From NCBI GenBank assembly GCA_028095005.1, contig CM051462.1:168919306-168983305 (forward strand): a stretch of 64,000 nucleotides of DNA, written 5' to 3'. Source of the DNA: Rhynchospora pubera (Eukaryota > Streptophyta > Magnoliopsida > Poales > Cyperaceae). Each line of letters begins with the position of its first letter. The first letter of the stretch is position 1. Position numbers and translations under genes: made by a program. The notes beneath the pieces are model-generated. The model saw nothing but the letters and a program-made list of their open reading frames with translations, was not told the DNA's origin and did not search any database. Positions 48,545 through 59,325 of the stretch are shown in pieces.

Positions 48545-48764
48545 AATCAGATCAGATGATAAGATGCAAAAATTGTTCTGCTTAAAAGAGTTTCCAGCGG
48601 AGGCAGATCAATTGTGAGATGAGTAGAAAAAAGACGACTTGATGAGGTTCTATCTTTCTTTTATCACATGCAAAAAGATGAGACATGCACGTAGTGTGAA
48701 AAGAGGAGCAATTTGTTCCTAAATAGTGAACATACCATAGTCGTATCTCAGCATCAGTTTGTAT

Positions 48765-48948
48765 CAGTGTTTTCAATACCATACCGGCACATCTACCGGC
48801 TTGGTGATCGAAATCCGATATTGGCAGGAATTCTTCGAAATTCTCCGGTATTTTCTCTCACATAATCAAATACCGTCATTTCGGTTACTGTTCAGTTATC
48901 TGGTATTATCGGAATTTTCCGGTAACTGATAGGCTATTGAAAACACTG
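48765..48948. mobile_element. hAT-type MITE
   Basis: 184 bp with 14-bp ends CAGTGTTTTCAATA..TATTGAAAACACTG, flanked by 8-mers GTTTGTAT (48757-48764) and GTTTATAT (48949-48956), 7 of 8 alike. The interior has CCGGTA/TACCGG inverted motifs. Non-coding. Confidence 0.82.
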
Positions 48949-48956
48949 GTTTATAT

Positions 48957-49533
48957 ATTTATATATTTTTTTCCCAAACAATATTACGCGTACAAATAGG
49001 TTCGAATATATTTTTGGATATTGATTGGGATGATGATAAATGGGAAGTAACTAACTGCTACATATGGTAATATTTTCTTTCGCTGTCAATGCCGAATACA
49101 GTTTGGTAGCAACAAATTTATATCTCTGCTATATCTTTTATTTTTAAATTTAGATAATTCAAGATCTGAAAACTCAAATTTCAAAACAAAATTGCATATG
49201 TCATATATACTTTTATACGTTGTACATAATTTTTTTCTTTCTACGTCCGCAATAAGTTTTTAAAATTACACTGATGCGAAGAATATTTAAACACTGATTC
49301 TTTTAAAATTAAGTATTAATTCTCAGCATATAATATATAGTTGAGATATTATATATTTTTATGCATGTTTAGAGAAATTGGTATATATCTTGTTTAATAA
49401 TTTTATTTTATTATTAAGGATTTTTCAAATGAAAACATGATGATATCATGATAGTATAAATAACTAACAAAACTTTGCCAATCTAAGAAATTAAACCTTC
49501 ACCTGGTTGATCGGCCATTTCACCTCGTCTATT
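48957..49533. other. AT-rich unassigned interval
   Basis: Mostly AT-rich, with no frame, terminal repeat or RNA gene that I can support. Confidence 0.4.
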
Positions 49534-49820
49534 TCCAACTGTGTAAAAAATTATTTCTTTAATAAATGGCAAATTATTTTCCTTATTCAGTGTAGTTTCT
49601 CATTATATCCGCTTAATATTAATGCTCAGCGAATGTTAACAGGTCTAAGCGAAAGGTTTAACTCTTTTATCTCAACAGTAAATCTACACCACTGATCTGA
49701 TCAAATCGTAAAAATAGACGGTTCATATTGCATTGGGTAAACAATTGTTTGCTCCTTTGGGTTCAAATTTTGGATAGACCTTTGGACTGGTGCTTTTATA
49801 AGTAGTAAAGATAAAGATAA
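49534..49820 (-). repeat. 287-bp direct repeat, copy 2 (Helitron-like 5' end)
   Basis: Same sequence as 47067-47353. No matching Helitron 3' hairpin with CTAG was found to its left, so this is a truncated relative or an element whose 3' end I missed. The LINE and the hAT MITE lie between the two copies. Confidence 0.9.
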
Positions 49821-50399
49821 TATAATATAAAGTTATTATCTTTGAACTTTGTTGTAGCACTTTTAAAAATGACTTTCTCCCGCATGTACGTTCTCCTATG
49901 TTGTTCGGGTGCATATGTGGGTTTCGTATCAGATACAGTGCAGATGCGGAGATACGTTATTTTTCAAAAAAATAAAATATGAAAGTATATATAATATAAT
50001 AAAAATAAAAAAATAATATATTTTTTTATTAAAAAATAATTTATATATATTACTAATATAATGTTATTAACATTATATAATCTTTTAATATATATATTGA
50101 GAAATTTAACAATTATTAATATAATTAACATAATGTTCTTGGTCATATAGTTTATGGTATTGTGTTATTAATTGTGAATAATATATATGTTATTAACATG
50201 CCAACTATGACATTTTTATGTGATTTAAAAATTTATATAAATTATTTTTAAAATTGAAAATTTTACATTTCCAAATTTCTCATATTTCTATGAGGATGCA
50301 TATAAAATTTTATGCCAAAATGAGTTTAAGAAGACTTTCAAATAATTAAAACACTAAAGCATAATTTTCTACAATCGGAAATTGGATTTATCCATTTGG
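49821..50399. other. Very AT-rich interval
   Basis: Long A/T runs at 49960-50250. CTTTGAACTTTGTTGTAGCA (49840) nearly repeats 45760-45779. No gene seen. Confidence 0.45.
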
Positions 50400-51156
50400 A
50401 GTTCTCCATTAGTCCCACGATGAAACATCAACTAATTAATTTTAGGTAGTATATATAGACTAGGTGGAATAACGATTGTTGAGCTGTGTACGTGGCTCTG
50501 TGCGTGTCCGTGTGTACTGGTGGATAAAAGTATCGGGTTAAAGTGTCTGGAAGACATGGCAATAAAGATATCATTTTCAAGATTTTGTCTCGACAAGATA
50601 TGTCTATTTGCAAGATGGTACACCTCTTTGATAAGGTCTTCAATCCTTTAGGAATACCTTCACGAATCAATGTGGGACAACTATTTGAATGCTCCCTTGG
50701 ATTAGCAGGGATCTGCTAAAGAATCATTATCGAATAGCATCCTTTGATGAAAGAATGGGTAAGAGACTTCGAGAAAACTATATATTTTTCTAATTATACT
50801 AAGACGGTAAACAAACAAAAAAAATCCATGGGTATTTGAGCCTGAATACCCTTGGAAAAAGCAAAAGAAGATCCTTTTGAACAACCTGTTCTAATAGGAA
50901 AGTCGTATATCCTAAAATTAATTCATCGAGTTGATGAGGTGCTCAGGCGACAAGGAGTCGAAGATCATCAAGGGACATCGCAGATCTGAAGGTTATAGGT
51001 ATGCTTCCACTATTTTCTGATCTTTCGGGTGTATTGGAACGGTCCAGTCCCATAGAACGACCCGTTCCACTATTGGTTTTGCGAGGTATTATTCTCTGGT
51101 TAGCTTATTTTATCTGCAAGAACTGTTAATTTCTTTGTCTTTAAAACAAACCTAAC
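50400..51156 (+). repeat. Copia C 5' LTR (left edge uncertain)
   Basis: The right end is placed at 51156 because ..CCTAACA is followed by AATGACATCAGAGCC, a slightly altered Met-type primer binding site. GTAGTATATATAGACTAGG (~50446) would be the TATA region and TTAGTCCCACGATG (~50411) resembles copia LTR starts. The outer end and target duplication were not found. Confidence 0.4.
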
Positions 51157-51158
51157 AA

Positions 51159-51171
51159 ATGACATCAGAGC
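51159..51171 (+). other. Copia C primer binding site, degenerate
   Basis: TGACATCAGAGCC against the usual TGGTATCAGAGC: two changes. It lies two bases after the inferred LTR end. Confidence 0.5.
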
Positions 51172-52455
51172 CACTCGTCGTGAGCTTGTAGAATTACACA
51201 TAAGTTTGAATATAAATTGTTTGAGCTTCTGGCACGTATGTTTTGGAACGACCTGTTTCAATTTTTCTGGTATTTTTCTGAACTTTGTTCTGAACTGTTT
51301 ATTAAGTATTATAACAGATTTGTTGTTTCTAATTGCAAATTGGATCCAAAGGGGTATAACTTGAATTGTTATTGAATTGTTTGTTTTGATTTAGCCCTTT
51401 GTTACTTTCAAATTGTTTTGAAAATTGCAATTGTTTGATTGAAAAGATTTTCAAAAATAAGTTAAGTTTTATGGAAATTCAAAATCATTAAAAATCTGAC
51501 CTAATTAAAACTTGATGATTTAGATTTAGAGTAGATTCATTGTCAGGTTAGGAGAGAAGTCCTTAAGATTTTTCGACCAAGATTAGGACGACATCTTTCT
51601 ACTCTTTCTGCGATTCTTTCAGGTTGTCTATTCTACTCCGGGACGGCATGTTATACTTCAGTTTTGGTTGCAAACTAATTAGGTATTGACTAGATTTAGG
51701 GCAGTCAAGACCAATACTAGGACGGTTCATCCAGAATCAGATTGTGCAGGTTTTAAGTCAAATTTAGTTTATTTTATGAGTTATTTGTATTGGTTAGGTA
51801 CATAAAACACTTTATGCATCCCTTCCCTTCTTATATCTACTGTGGTTTTCAATAGTAAGAGCTGTAAGTATTGGGTTACATCATATTGTCATGAGAACAA
51901 GTTCTATCGTAAAAAATAAGGTCGGCGCCTAAAGTGTCCATATGACCCTAGGCTTTTCTAAGAATCTTGTCTAGATGTGATGTAATTTCAATGGCTGCTT
52001 ACTAAATGGAAAACCACCGCTGTCTTCTCTTATCTTTATGTGACTCATACTAGCTTGTATGGTTACATCTTTCTATGGTTCTTTTCTGGTCTATTTAGGA
52101 TAGACCGTTCTCTCACCAAAACGATCTGTTCTAGGTTTTTTGGTTCGTATGAATGTCAAATGATCCAATGTATATATACCATAGGGTTTGCAACCAGGTC
52201 TTAAGTCTAAATCATCCTAGTCAGTATTTGGTTAAGACTTTTCATTTTATGATTGATGTGCATAATGAAAAGTCTAGATTTAAGTATACTTTAAGTCTAA
52301 TATAAAGGTAATTTGAGTTATAATTGAGAGTTGGGCTAATTTTAATGTCATACCGCCAAAGTGGGCTCTCACATTATTAGTTGTCCCAAAGGCTTAATTA
52401 CAAGAGGATTAAATTACATGTAACTTCTAAACTATAGATTGGTCCAAAGGAAGGA
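51172..52455 (+). other. Copia C leader, left part
   Basis: No coding frame or further repeat recognised. It is contiguous with 59001-59325 once the young insertion and one AAGGA copy are removed. The GAACGACC/GAACGGTCC-type motifs around 51040-51070 are notable but unexplained. Confidence 0.4.
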
Positions 52456-54264
52456 TGATGAAGGCTTAAAACCTAGGAATCAAATAAATTTATAAACCTA
52501 GAGCTAACCTCACTAGTCGTTTTAGTTAAGCTTTAGGGTCGAACCCAAGGGACAGATTAATGAGTACCGGACTTTACTTCCTCACGAAAGCTAGACAAGA
52601 TAATTTTTATGGATTTTGGTTGATTAAATCTAAAGGTGCAAGTAAATAAAATATTTTTGGGTATTTTAATTATCTAATAATCTAAATGCTTAAAGAGAAG
52701 TTTTTGGTGTTTTAATATGTAAATGAATGTCCTAGGGGTCAGGTTTCACTTAGGTTTAGCTTCTGGATCGCCGGATCGCTCGCTTTCGCGTTAAATGTCG
52801 GGTTACCGGAATTCCTACCTTCAGTTCGGTCCGAACCAGACTAGTTCGGTCCGAACAGAGAGTATGGAACTGAGTTATGACGGGTTAAACTTGGCTTTGA
52901 TATTGTGAAGGGCTTAGACTGGCTGTGGCTAAGGTTCCTATTCCTCAACTGTCGTCTTTTGGACTAGAAGTTAGCACAGGACACTACTTTACCCACATAG
53001 ATCAATTAAACCTAAACTTTCGTGTCGGTATTTTAATTAACCTATGTCTAAATTATTGGTTTTCTTAGGGATATCTAAGTTGCCTTTCAGCCAACTTAGA
53101 AGCTACACCTTTCAGTGCAAGCTAGCCTCCTCTTTCGAATCTTCAACTTATCCCATGCACTTTATTTAATTCCAATTGATTAATCCTAATTTTGTAACTT
53201 AACTAAATGTGGCCATTCATTTAGAAGTAAACTAGTCCAAACAATACAATCAAACAAGCATGAAAATAATACTCAATAGATAGATCACAAGTCAAAGTAT
53301 CAAGCCAAACACATCATAACATCAAACTAATCCTAACCTACATCCTTATCCTAAGACTCAATAAATCTAAACTATCATGCTAACAAAACAACAACAAATG
53401 CAAATAAAGAAGATACAAACTCTAATCGATCAAATATCAAGAGAAAGGAAGAAATAAACCAAATATCGCCTCAAACTCGAGATACCGAACGTCCAGAGCC
53501 GTGGTTGGATTGAAACTACTGCCGTCGCATCTAGAATCGCTCCAAAGTCGCTGCCATGGTCGTGCTATGCCGCGGGAGGTGGAATCCCACGCCTTTCGGC
53601 GTGAGAACGGTGGTGAAAAGGTGCCAAAACGTGGTGGAAAGAAGAGTTTCGTGGTTGGTGGCTTCCTCTTCATCCAAGGCAGTATGAGAAACTTTATAGA
53701 AGGTCCTAGGTTGCTTGGAAGAGAGGCTAGGGCATCCAGGTTGCCAAACCTTGCCAAAATATCACTTTCCTTCATTGAAAACTTGCCAAAACGACTAATT
53801 CAGCTCTCAGTTCGGGTCAAACTGATCTTGTTCGGGTCAAAGAGGTTCAGTTCGGACCAAAATGGCTCAGTTCGGACCGAACTGGATCACTTCGGGTCGA
53901 ACTGGAGCACTTCGGGTCGAACTGGATCTGTTCGGGTCGAACCGAGACTCCAGCATTGAGTAGCGATAGTGTTTCGCTCATAATTTATTCATCCGGACTC
54001 TGATTAAGGCGATTCAAAAACCGTTGGAAAGCTTAGGATGAGCTCTACAATGCTATTGCTTCTATTTAGCCTTTTTCTTCTCCTAAATCCACCATTTTAT
54101 GGAATAATTGTGCGTGATCCACCGAGTTCCTACAATTCAATACAAAAACCACAACAGTATCCAATTCTAGACAAATATAGCACAAAGCACAATGAATGTA
54201 GGGGTTTGAGTTACCATTTAAGTGTAAAGTCCGGCCAAAATGCACATATAAATATGAGATATCA
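52456..54264 (-). repeat. 3' LTR of the non-autonomous element
   Basis: 1,809 bp, TG..CA. On the minus strand it begins TGATATCTCATATTTATATG. It carries palindromic TTCGGTCCGAA motifs at ~52825 and ~52848 and a run of degenerate ~21-bp TTCGGGTCGAACTGGA-type repeats at 53811-53950. Open frames within it on both strands (53437-53959) are the same in both LTRs and have no recognisable product. Confidence 0.95.
53811..53950. repeat. Degenerate ~21-bp LTR repeats (TTCGGRYCGAACTGGA)
   Basis: About seven units of TTCGG(G/A)(T/C)C(G/A)AACTGG, several palindromic as TTCGGACCGAA. An identical set is at 58547-58686 in the other LTR, and isolated copies are in the interior (55443-55485). Confidence 0.85.
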
Positions 54265-54279
54265 AATCCCCCCAAGCTT
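54265..54279 (-). other. Polypurine tract of the non-autonomous element
   Basis: Minus strand AAGCTTGGGGGG (54268-54279), then ATT before the LTR start, preceded by GAGGACAAGCAAAGTTT. This AAGCTTGGGGG tract is a recurrent plant Ty3/gypsy plus-strand primer. Confidence 0.88.
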
Positions 54280-55870
54280 AAACTTTGCTTGTCCTCAAGC
54301 AACACTCTATACTTAGAAAGATGAACTTTACTTACAATTAAGAAAAGAATAGCCAAACCATTCAAGATATTTCATGAAACCAATTGCTTATTCCTACTCA
54401 ACCAATCACACGACAGCAAACAAGCTAGTTCAACATAAATTTCAAGAACATGGGTTTAGTATTCTACAAATCAATGAATGCCTCTCTTGGTCCTAATGAA
54501 AAATTTTTTTTAATTCAAGAACTCTAGCTTCACTTTATCAATTCAAATGCAATCTCAATTTCATTCACCCGTTCTTTTCCGCATCTCACAAAAATTTGTA
54601 AAGAAAATTTATCAACGTAGGAAATTTTATAATGAATCAATCTCAAAACAATTTTTCTTTTCATTTTCACCAATTTATTTTGTGCAAGTCGAGTCGTGGG
54701 GCTTTGCACCCTAGAGGATATAATGCGGTGTCATTGACCTTGAATTTGCTACTAGCACATGACATGCTAGGGAGGTTGGACGGGTGTTGCTCGACTATGG
54801 CCACGGTACACTTGGGCCATAATACTCAACAACTCCTTTACCAATGCTTTCACACCGGGTCCGGTAGAATCAACCATGAATTGTCCAATTATTTCTCGAT
54901 TTCTTTGAGGTGTAATTCCTAACAATCCATGATTAACCCGATACCCTCCAATTTATGGTTGAGTTGGTGGAAAAAGGTCTCGGTGCATCCTCGTTTTCAC
55001 AACTATTTGAATTAATTGTCCCATTAAGTTTGCTCGTTGGTGATTCAAGCGTTCAAAAACAATTTCAACAAGAAAAGATTCATCTTATAATTTCTAAAGT
55101 TGATAAAAATTCTTTTTAAACAAAATTTTGCAAGATACAAATCCGTTCACTCGGTAAAAACTTATGAGAATTGACTTAAAATGTTTTGACAATTTTTAAG
55201 CAACCAATTTCGAGTTCTATTCCTTCAAAATATTTTCACTTCGTCCCATTGGTGCAAAAATCAACAAGAGATATCTAAACAAACAAGAGTTCTTGAGAAA
55301 ATAGTTGAACCACTTTAAAAGGTTACAAAACAGCGTGATTTTTCAAGAAATTTGTCAATAGAAATCCAAAATGAAAAATGGTAGGCACATGCAAGTAATT
55401 TTCCAACAAAATCCAACATTTTTGTTCCATTTGACCCTCAGTTCGGATCGAAGTGGACTAGTTCGGACCGAACTGAGACTGTGAAAAATCGAAAATTTTG
55501 CCCTTTGCTTCCCTATTTCATCTAAATTTCTATTTTATCACTCCTATTCCTCCCCCAAGCTTATCCAAGCATTGTCCCAATGCTTAACATCACATAGAAA
55601 AGTAAATAGGAGAGAAATGAGAAACAAACCAAATTGAGTAACGCAACATGGCAGTAGCGGGACAGGTTGTCTTGTGTCATGCAACTCGCATGAGGTCGTA
55701 CGTGGATCGTGTGCTTCTTTGTTGCTCGATCCGTGGTGCTCTTGCGCGAGTTCCAAGTAGGACATACACAATCAAACAAAACCTGTATGACCAACAATAA
55801 AATCCAAACCAACCATGAGATTTTTTTTTTTTAATAAAAATGTAAATAGATAAATATTAAAAAAAAATTT
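54280..55870 (-). other. Non-coding 3' interior of the non-autonomous element
   Basis: About 1.6 kb between the ORF and polypurine tract with no open frame of note. A single palindromic pair TTCGGATCGAA/TTCGGACCGAA lies at 55443-55485. This is where pol would be expected in an autonomous relative. Confidence 0.7.
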
Positions 55871-55876
55871 GAACTT

Positions 55877-55903
55877 GGGTTGCCTCCCAAGAAGCGCTTG
55901 TTT
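55877..55903 (-). other. Conserved post-ORF block of plant gypsy elements
   Basis: Minus strand CAAGCGCTTCTTGGGAGGCA, then ACCCAAG. From memory this block follows the coding region in many plant Tat/Athila-type elements. Its role is unknown to me. It starts about 30 bases after the ORF stop. Confidence 0.75.
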
Positions 55904-55932
55904 TAGGTCACGAGCTTGACCACCTCTCATGT

Positions 55933-57066
55933 TCATCTTATCTTCACTTTACGCCCATTTAACGCATCATAATTCACCCAAAAGTACTTGAGAAAGATTC
56001 TTGAAACATGCTTGGTGCTTTCTTGTTTGGATGTAATCTTCCTCCGCTCGATTGCGATGCGATACTTGATTTTTGATTTGTTGCCTTCTATCACATCATG
56101 ATTCTTCAAGCATTTTTCAAGTTGAGAGCTCAAGTCGACTTTGGTGATCTTTTCATTTGTCATGTCGGATGCCTCGACTTGGAGAGGTCTACCACCATCT
56201 TCCTTCTTCTCAGTTTCATCAATAATAGGACTAATTGGAGGATCTTTCAATTCCAACTCATTGGATTTGTCAATATAAGTTAATCTAAGTGGAATGAAAA
56301 TTGGGAGAATATTGGGTGGAGGTGCTACAACCTTTGATTCTTCAATTTTCTCTTGTTGTTCATTTATTTCAAATTGTGTGTCATCATCACTGTCGGTCTC
56401 ATAACAAATCGCAATTTCTTTCAAAGAACTAAAACTTTCTAATTTCTCATTACTTTGCAATGTCATTGTATCATTTTGTTCATCTCGTGATCTATATGAG
56501 GAACAAAGTTCTTGAACAATTTTGGTCTCAAATATCTTTTTATGTTGTGTGGCAATAGCTTTGAAATTAGATGATAGAGAATTCAATTTTTCAAGAAGTT
56601 CCTCATTTAGTTTTCTTTGGTTTTCAATGAAATCTTTAAACATTAGTTCATCGTTTGACATTTGCGAAAGTAATTGAGAATTAGAAGTTTTATCCATGAA
56701 ATTCAATCTAGATTCATCTTGAGACATTGAACATGAATTATACAAAGAAAAACAAGAGTTATTTGTCAAACCATAGTTGTATGCATCATGTACGGATTTT
56801 GCATCAAAATGTCCTTCCCCACATGCTTTCCTTATGGTGTTGTTCACCACATTAAGTTGATGCTTGATACGATCCATAGAAGAGATTGATTTCTCCATGG
56901 TGCGTGGTGCATGGTCCATGTAGTGGGCATATGGGTCTTGGTGCTCGCTCCATCCTCCTCCGCATGCTTTTCTTATGGTGTTGTTGACAACATCGAGTTG
57001 GTGATACAAGCGTCGTCTCCAATTGTCCTCTTTTTCATGTTCACGGTCCTGAAAAGAATAAAACAT
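55933..57066 (-). CDS. Gag-like or unknown protein of the non-autonomous LTR element
   Basis: 377 codons, the only long frame of the element and intact. It starts MFYSFQDREHEKEDNWRRRL about 105 bp after the PBS. A motif HQLDVVNNTIRKACG (residues ~24-38) recurs as HQLNVVNNTIRKACG (~68-82), an internal duplication. The middle (~130-200) is rich in Asn, Glu, Leu and Lys with heptad-like spacing (FIENQRKLNEELLEKLNSLS), probably coiled coil. The tail is basic (SKIKYRIAIERRKITSKQES) and ends DALNGRKVKIR. There is no zinc knuckle, protease or RT motif. The position suggests a gag-derived RNA/particle protein; function is inferred from position only. Confidence 0.7.
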   Translation of the reverse strand: MFYSFQDREHEKEDNWRRRLYHQLDVVNNTIRKACGGGWSEHQDPYAHYMDHAPRTMEKSISSMDRIKHQLNVVNNTIRKACGEGHFDAKSVHDAYNYGLTNNSCFSLYNSCSMSQDESRLNFMDKTSNSQLLSQMSNDELMFKDFIENQRKLNEELLEKLNSLSSNFKAIATQHKKIFETKIVQELCSSYRSRDEQNDTMTLQSNEKLESFSSLKEIAICYETDSDDDTQFEINEQQEKIEESKVVAPPPNILPIFIPLRLTYIDKSNELELKDPPISPIIDETEKKEDGGRPLQVEASDMTNEKITKVDLSSQLEKCLKNHDVIEGNKSKIKYRIAIERRKITSKQESTKHVSRIFLKYFWVNYDALNGRKVKIR

Positions 57067-57170
57067 GGTGATACAAATGAAACTTTTTTATTCTTTTTTT
57101 TTAACAATAATAAATAAAAGATACAATATCTAGTCTCTCGTTACTAAAGTAAATTCTAATATCAACACCG

Positions 57171-57188
57171 TCCCCGGCAACGGCGCCA
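57171..57188 (-). other. Primer binding site, tRNA-Asp type
   Basis: Minus strand TGGCGCCGTTGCCGGGGA, complementary to the 3' end of plant tRNA-Asp (..TCCCCGGCAACGGCGCCA). It lies three bases inside the 5' LTR. Confidence 0.92.
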
Positions 57189-57191
57189 ATT

Positions 57192-59000
57192 TGATGAAGG
57201 CTTAAAACCTAGGAATCAAATAAATTTATAAACCTAGAGCTAACCTCACTAGTCGTTTTAGTTAAGCTTTAGGGTCGAACCCAAGGGACAGATTAATGAG
57301 TACCGGACTTTACTTCCTCACGAAAGCTAGACAAGATAATTTTTATGGATTTTGGTTGATTAAATCTAAAGGTGCAAGTAAATAAAATATTTTTGGGTAT
57401 TTTAATTATCTAATAATCTAAATGCTTAAAGAGAAGTTTTTGGTGTTTTAATATGTAAATGAATGTCCTAGGGGTCAGGTTTCACTTAGGTTTAGCTTCT
57501 GGATCGCCGGATCGCTCGCTTTCGCGTTAAATGTCGGGTTACCGGAATTCCTACCTTCAGTTCGGTCCGAACCAGACTAGTTCGGTCCGAACAGAGAGTA
57601 TGGAACTGAGTTATGACGGGTTAAACTTGGCTTTGATATTGTGAAGGGCTTAGACTGGCTGTGGCTAAGGTTCCTATTCCTCAACTGTCGTCTTTTGGAC
57701 TAGAAGTTAGCACAGGACACTACTTTACCCACATAGATCAATTAAACCTAAACTTTCGTGTCGGTATTTTAATTAACCTATGTCTAAATTATTGGTTTTC
57801 TTAGGGATATCTAAGTTGCCTTTCAGCCAACTTAGAAGCTACACCTTTCAGTGCAAGCTAGCCTCCTCTTTCGAATCTTCAACTTATCCCATGCACTTTA
57901 TTTAATTCCAATTGATTAATCCTAATTTTGTAACTTAACTAAATGTGGCCATTCATTTAGAAGTAAACTAGTCCAAACAATACAATCAAACAAGCATGAA
58001 AATAATACTCAATTGATAGATCACAAGTCAAAGTATCAAGCCAAACACATCATAACATCAAACTAATCCTAACCTACATCCTTATCCTAAGACTCAATAA
58101 ATCTAAACTATCATGCTAACAAAACAACAACAAATGCAAATAAAGAAGATACAAACTCTAATCGATCAAATATCAAGAGAAAGGAAGAAATAAACCAAAT
58201 ATCGCCTCAAACTCGAGATACCGAACGTCCAGAGCCGTGGTTGGATTGAAACTACTGCCGTCGCATCTAGAATCGCTCCAAAGTCGCTGCCATGGTCGTG
58301 CTATGCCGCGGGAGGTGGAATCCCACGCCTTTCGGCGTGAGAACGGTGGTGAAAAGGTGCCAAAACGTGGTGGAAAGAAGAGTTTCGTGGTTGGTGGCTT
58401 CCTCTTCATCCAAGGCAGTATGAGAAACTTTATAGAAGGTCCTAGGTTGCTTGGAAGAGAGGCTAGGGCATCCAGGTTGCCAAACCTTGCCAAAATATCA
58501 CTTTCCTTCATTGAAAACTTGCCAAAACGACTAATTCAGCTCTCAGTTCGGGTCAAACTGATCTTGTTCGGGTCAAAGAGGTTCAGTTCGGACCAAAATG
58601 GCTCAGTTCGGACCGAACTGGATCACTTCGGGTCGAACTGGAGCACTTCGGGTCGAACTGGATCTGTTCGGGTCGAACCGAGACTCCAGCATTGAGTAGC
58701 GATAGTGTTTCGCTCATAATTTATTCATCCGGACTCTGATTAAGGCGATTCAAAAACCGTTGGAAAGCTTAGGATGAGCTCTACAATGCTATTGCTTCTA
58801 TTTAGCCTTTTTCTTCTCCTAAATCCACCATTTTATGGAATAATTGTGCGTGATCCACCGAGTTCCTACAATTCAATACAAAAACCTCAACAGTATCCAA
58901 TTCTAGACAAATATAGCACAAAGCACAATGAATGTAGGGGTTTGAGTTACCATTTAAGTGTAAAGTCCGGCCAAAATGCACATATAAATATGAGATATCA
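57192..59000 (-). repeat. 5' LTR of the non-autonomous element
   Basis: 1,809 bp, the same length as the 3' LTR. The two differences I noticed are ACTCAATTGATAG here against ACTCAATAGATAG (near 53275), and AAAACCTCAAC here against AAAACCACAAC (near 54147). Confidence 0.95.
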
Positions 59001-59325
59001 AAGGACATAATTTAAAAGACTACATGTGCAATGTTTTTATAGAATCAAATAGATAATGATGATGAGGTTTTACATATGATTAATTATTCAGTCCAAAGGA
59101 AGATTAATTAATTGATGTTTTATGAATTATTACATTGATACTACACCTAATTAATTGAAGTTTGGTTGGAGACTCTAAAGAGCATTTGTAAATAAATAAA
59201 GACTAGTAGATACGATTTAGACCTTTATATTTTATGACTTAATTTATACATTATGGTTATTAACATTGGTGTAATTTGCCTTTGATTTATTTCAGCAAAT
59301 ATTCAAGCTAGTTAACAATATTACC

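Larger units (their letters stand above)
52456..59000 (-). mobile_element. Complete non-autonomous gypsy-type LTR element (LARD/TR-GAG-like)
   Basis: 6,545 bp with a perfect 5-bp target duplication AAGGA (52451-52455, 59001-59005), two 1,809-bp LTRs and a 2,927-bp interior. Read on the minus strand: PBS for tRNA-Asp, a 377-codon ORF, the conserved AAGCGCTTCTTGGGAGGCAA block after the ORF, a non-coding 3' part, and the polypurine tract AAGCTTGGGGGG. There is no protease, RT, RNase H or integrase. The conserved 3' blocks are typical of plant Tat/Athila-type Ty3/gypsy elements, which presumably supply the enzymes. I noticed only two differences between the LTRs, so it is very young. Confidence 0.95.

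Noticed and set aside
47067..49820. 287-bp direct repeats as LTRs of a retrotransposon
   Set aside because: The ends are not TG..CA, no PBS or polypurine tract lies inside, and the right ends look like Helitron 5' termini.
53437..53959. 112- and 152-codon frames on opposite strands, repeated at 58173-58695
   Set aside because: They lie inside the LTRs, overlap each other on both strands and include the tandem LTR repeats; duplicated because the LTRs are.
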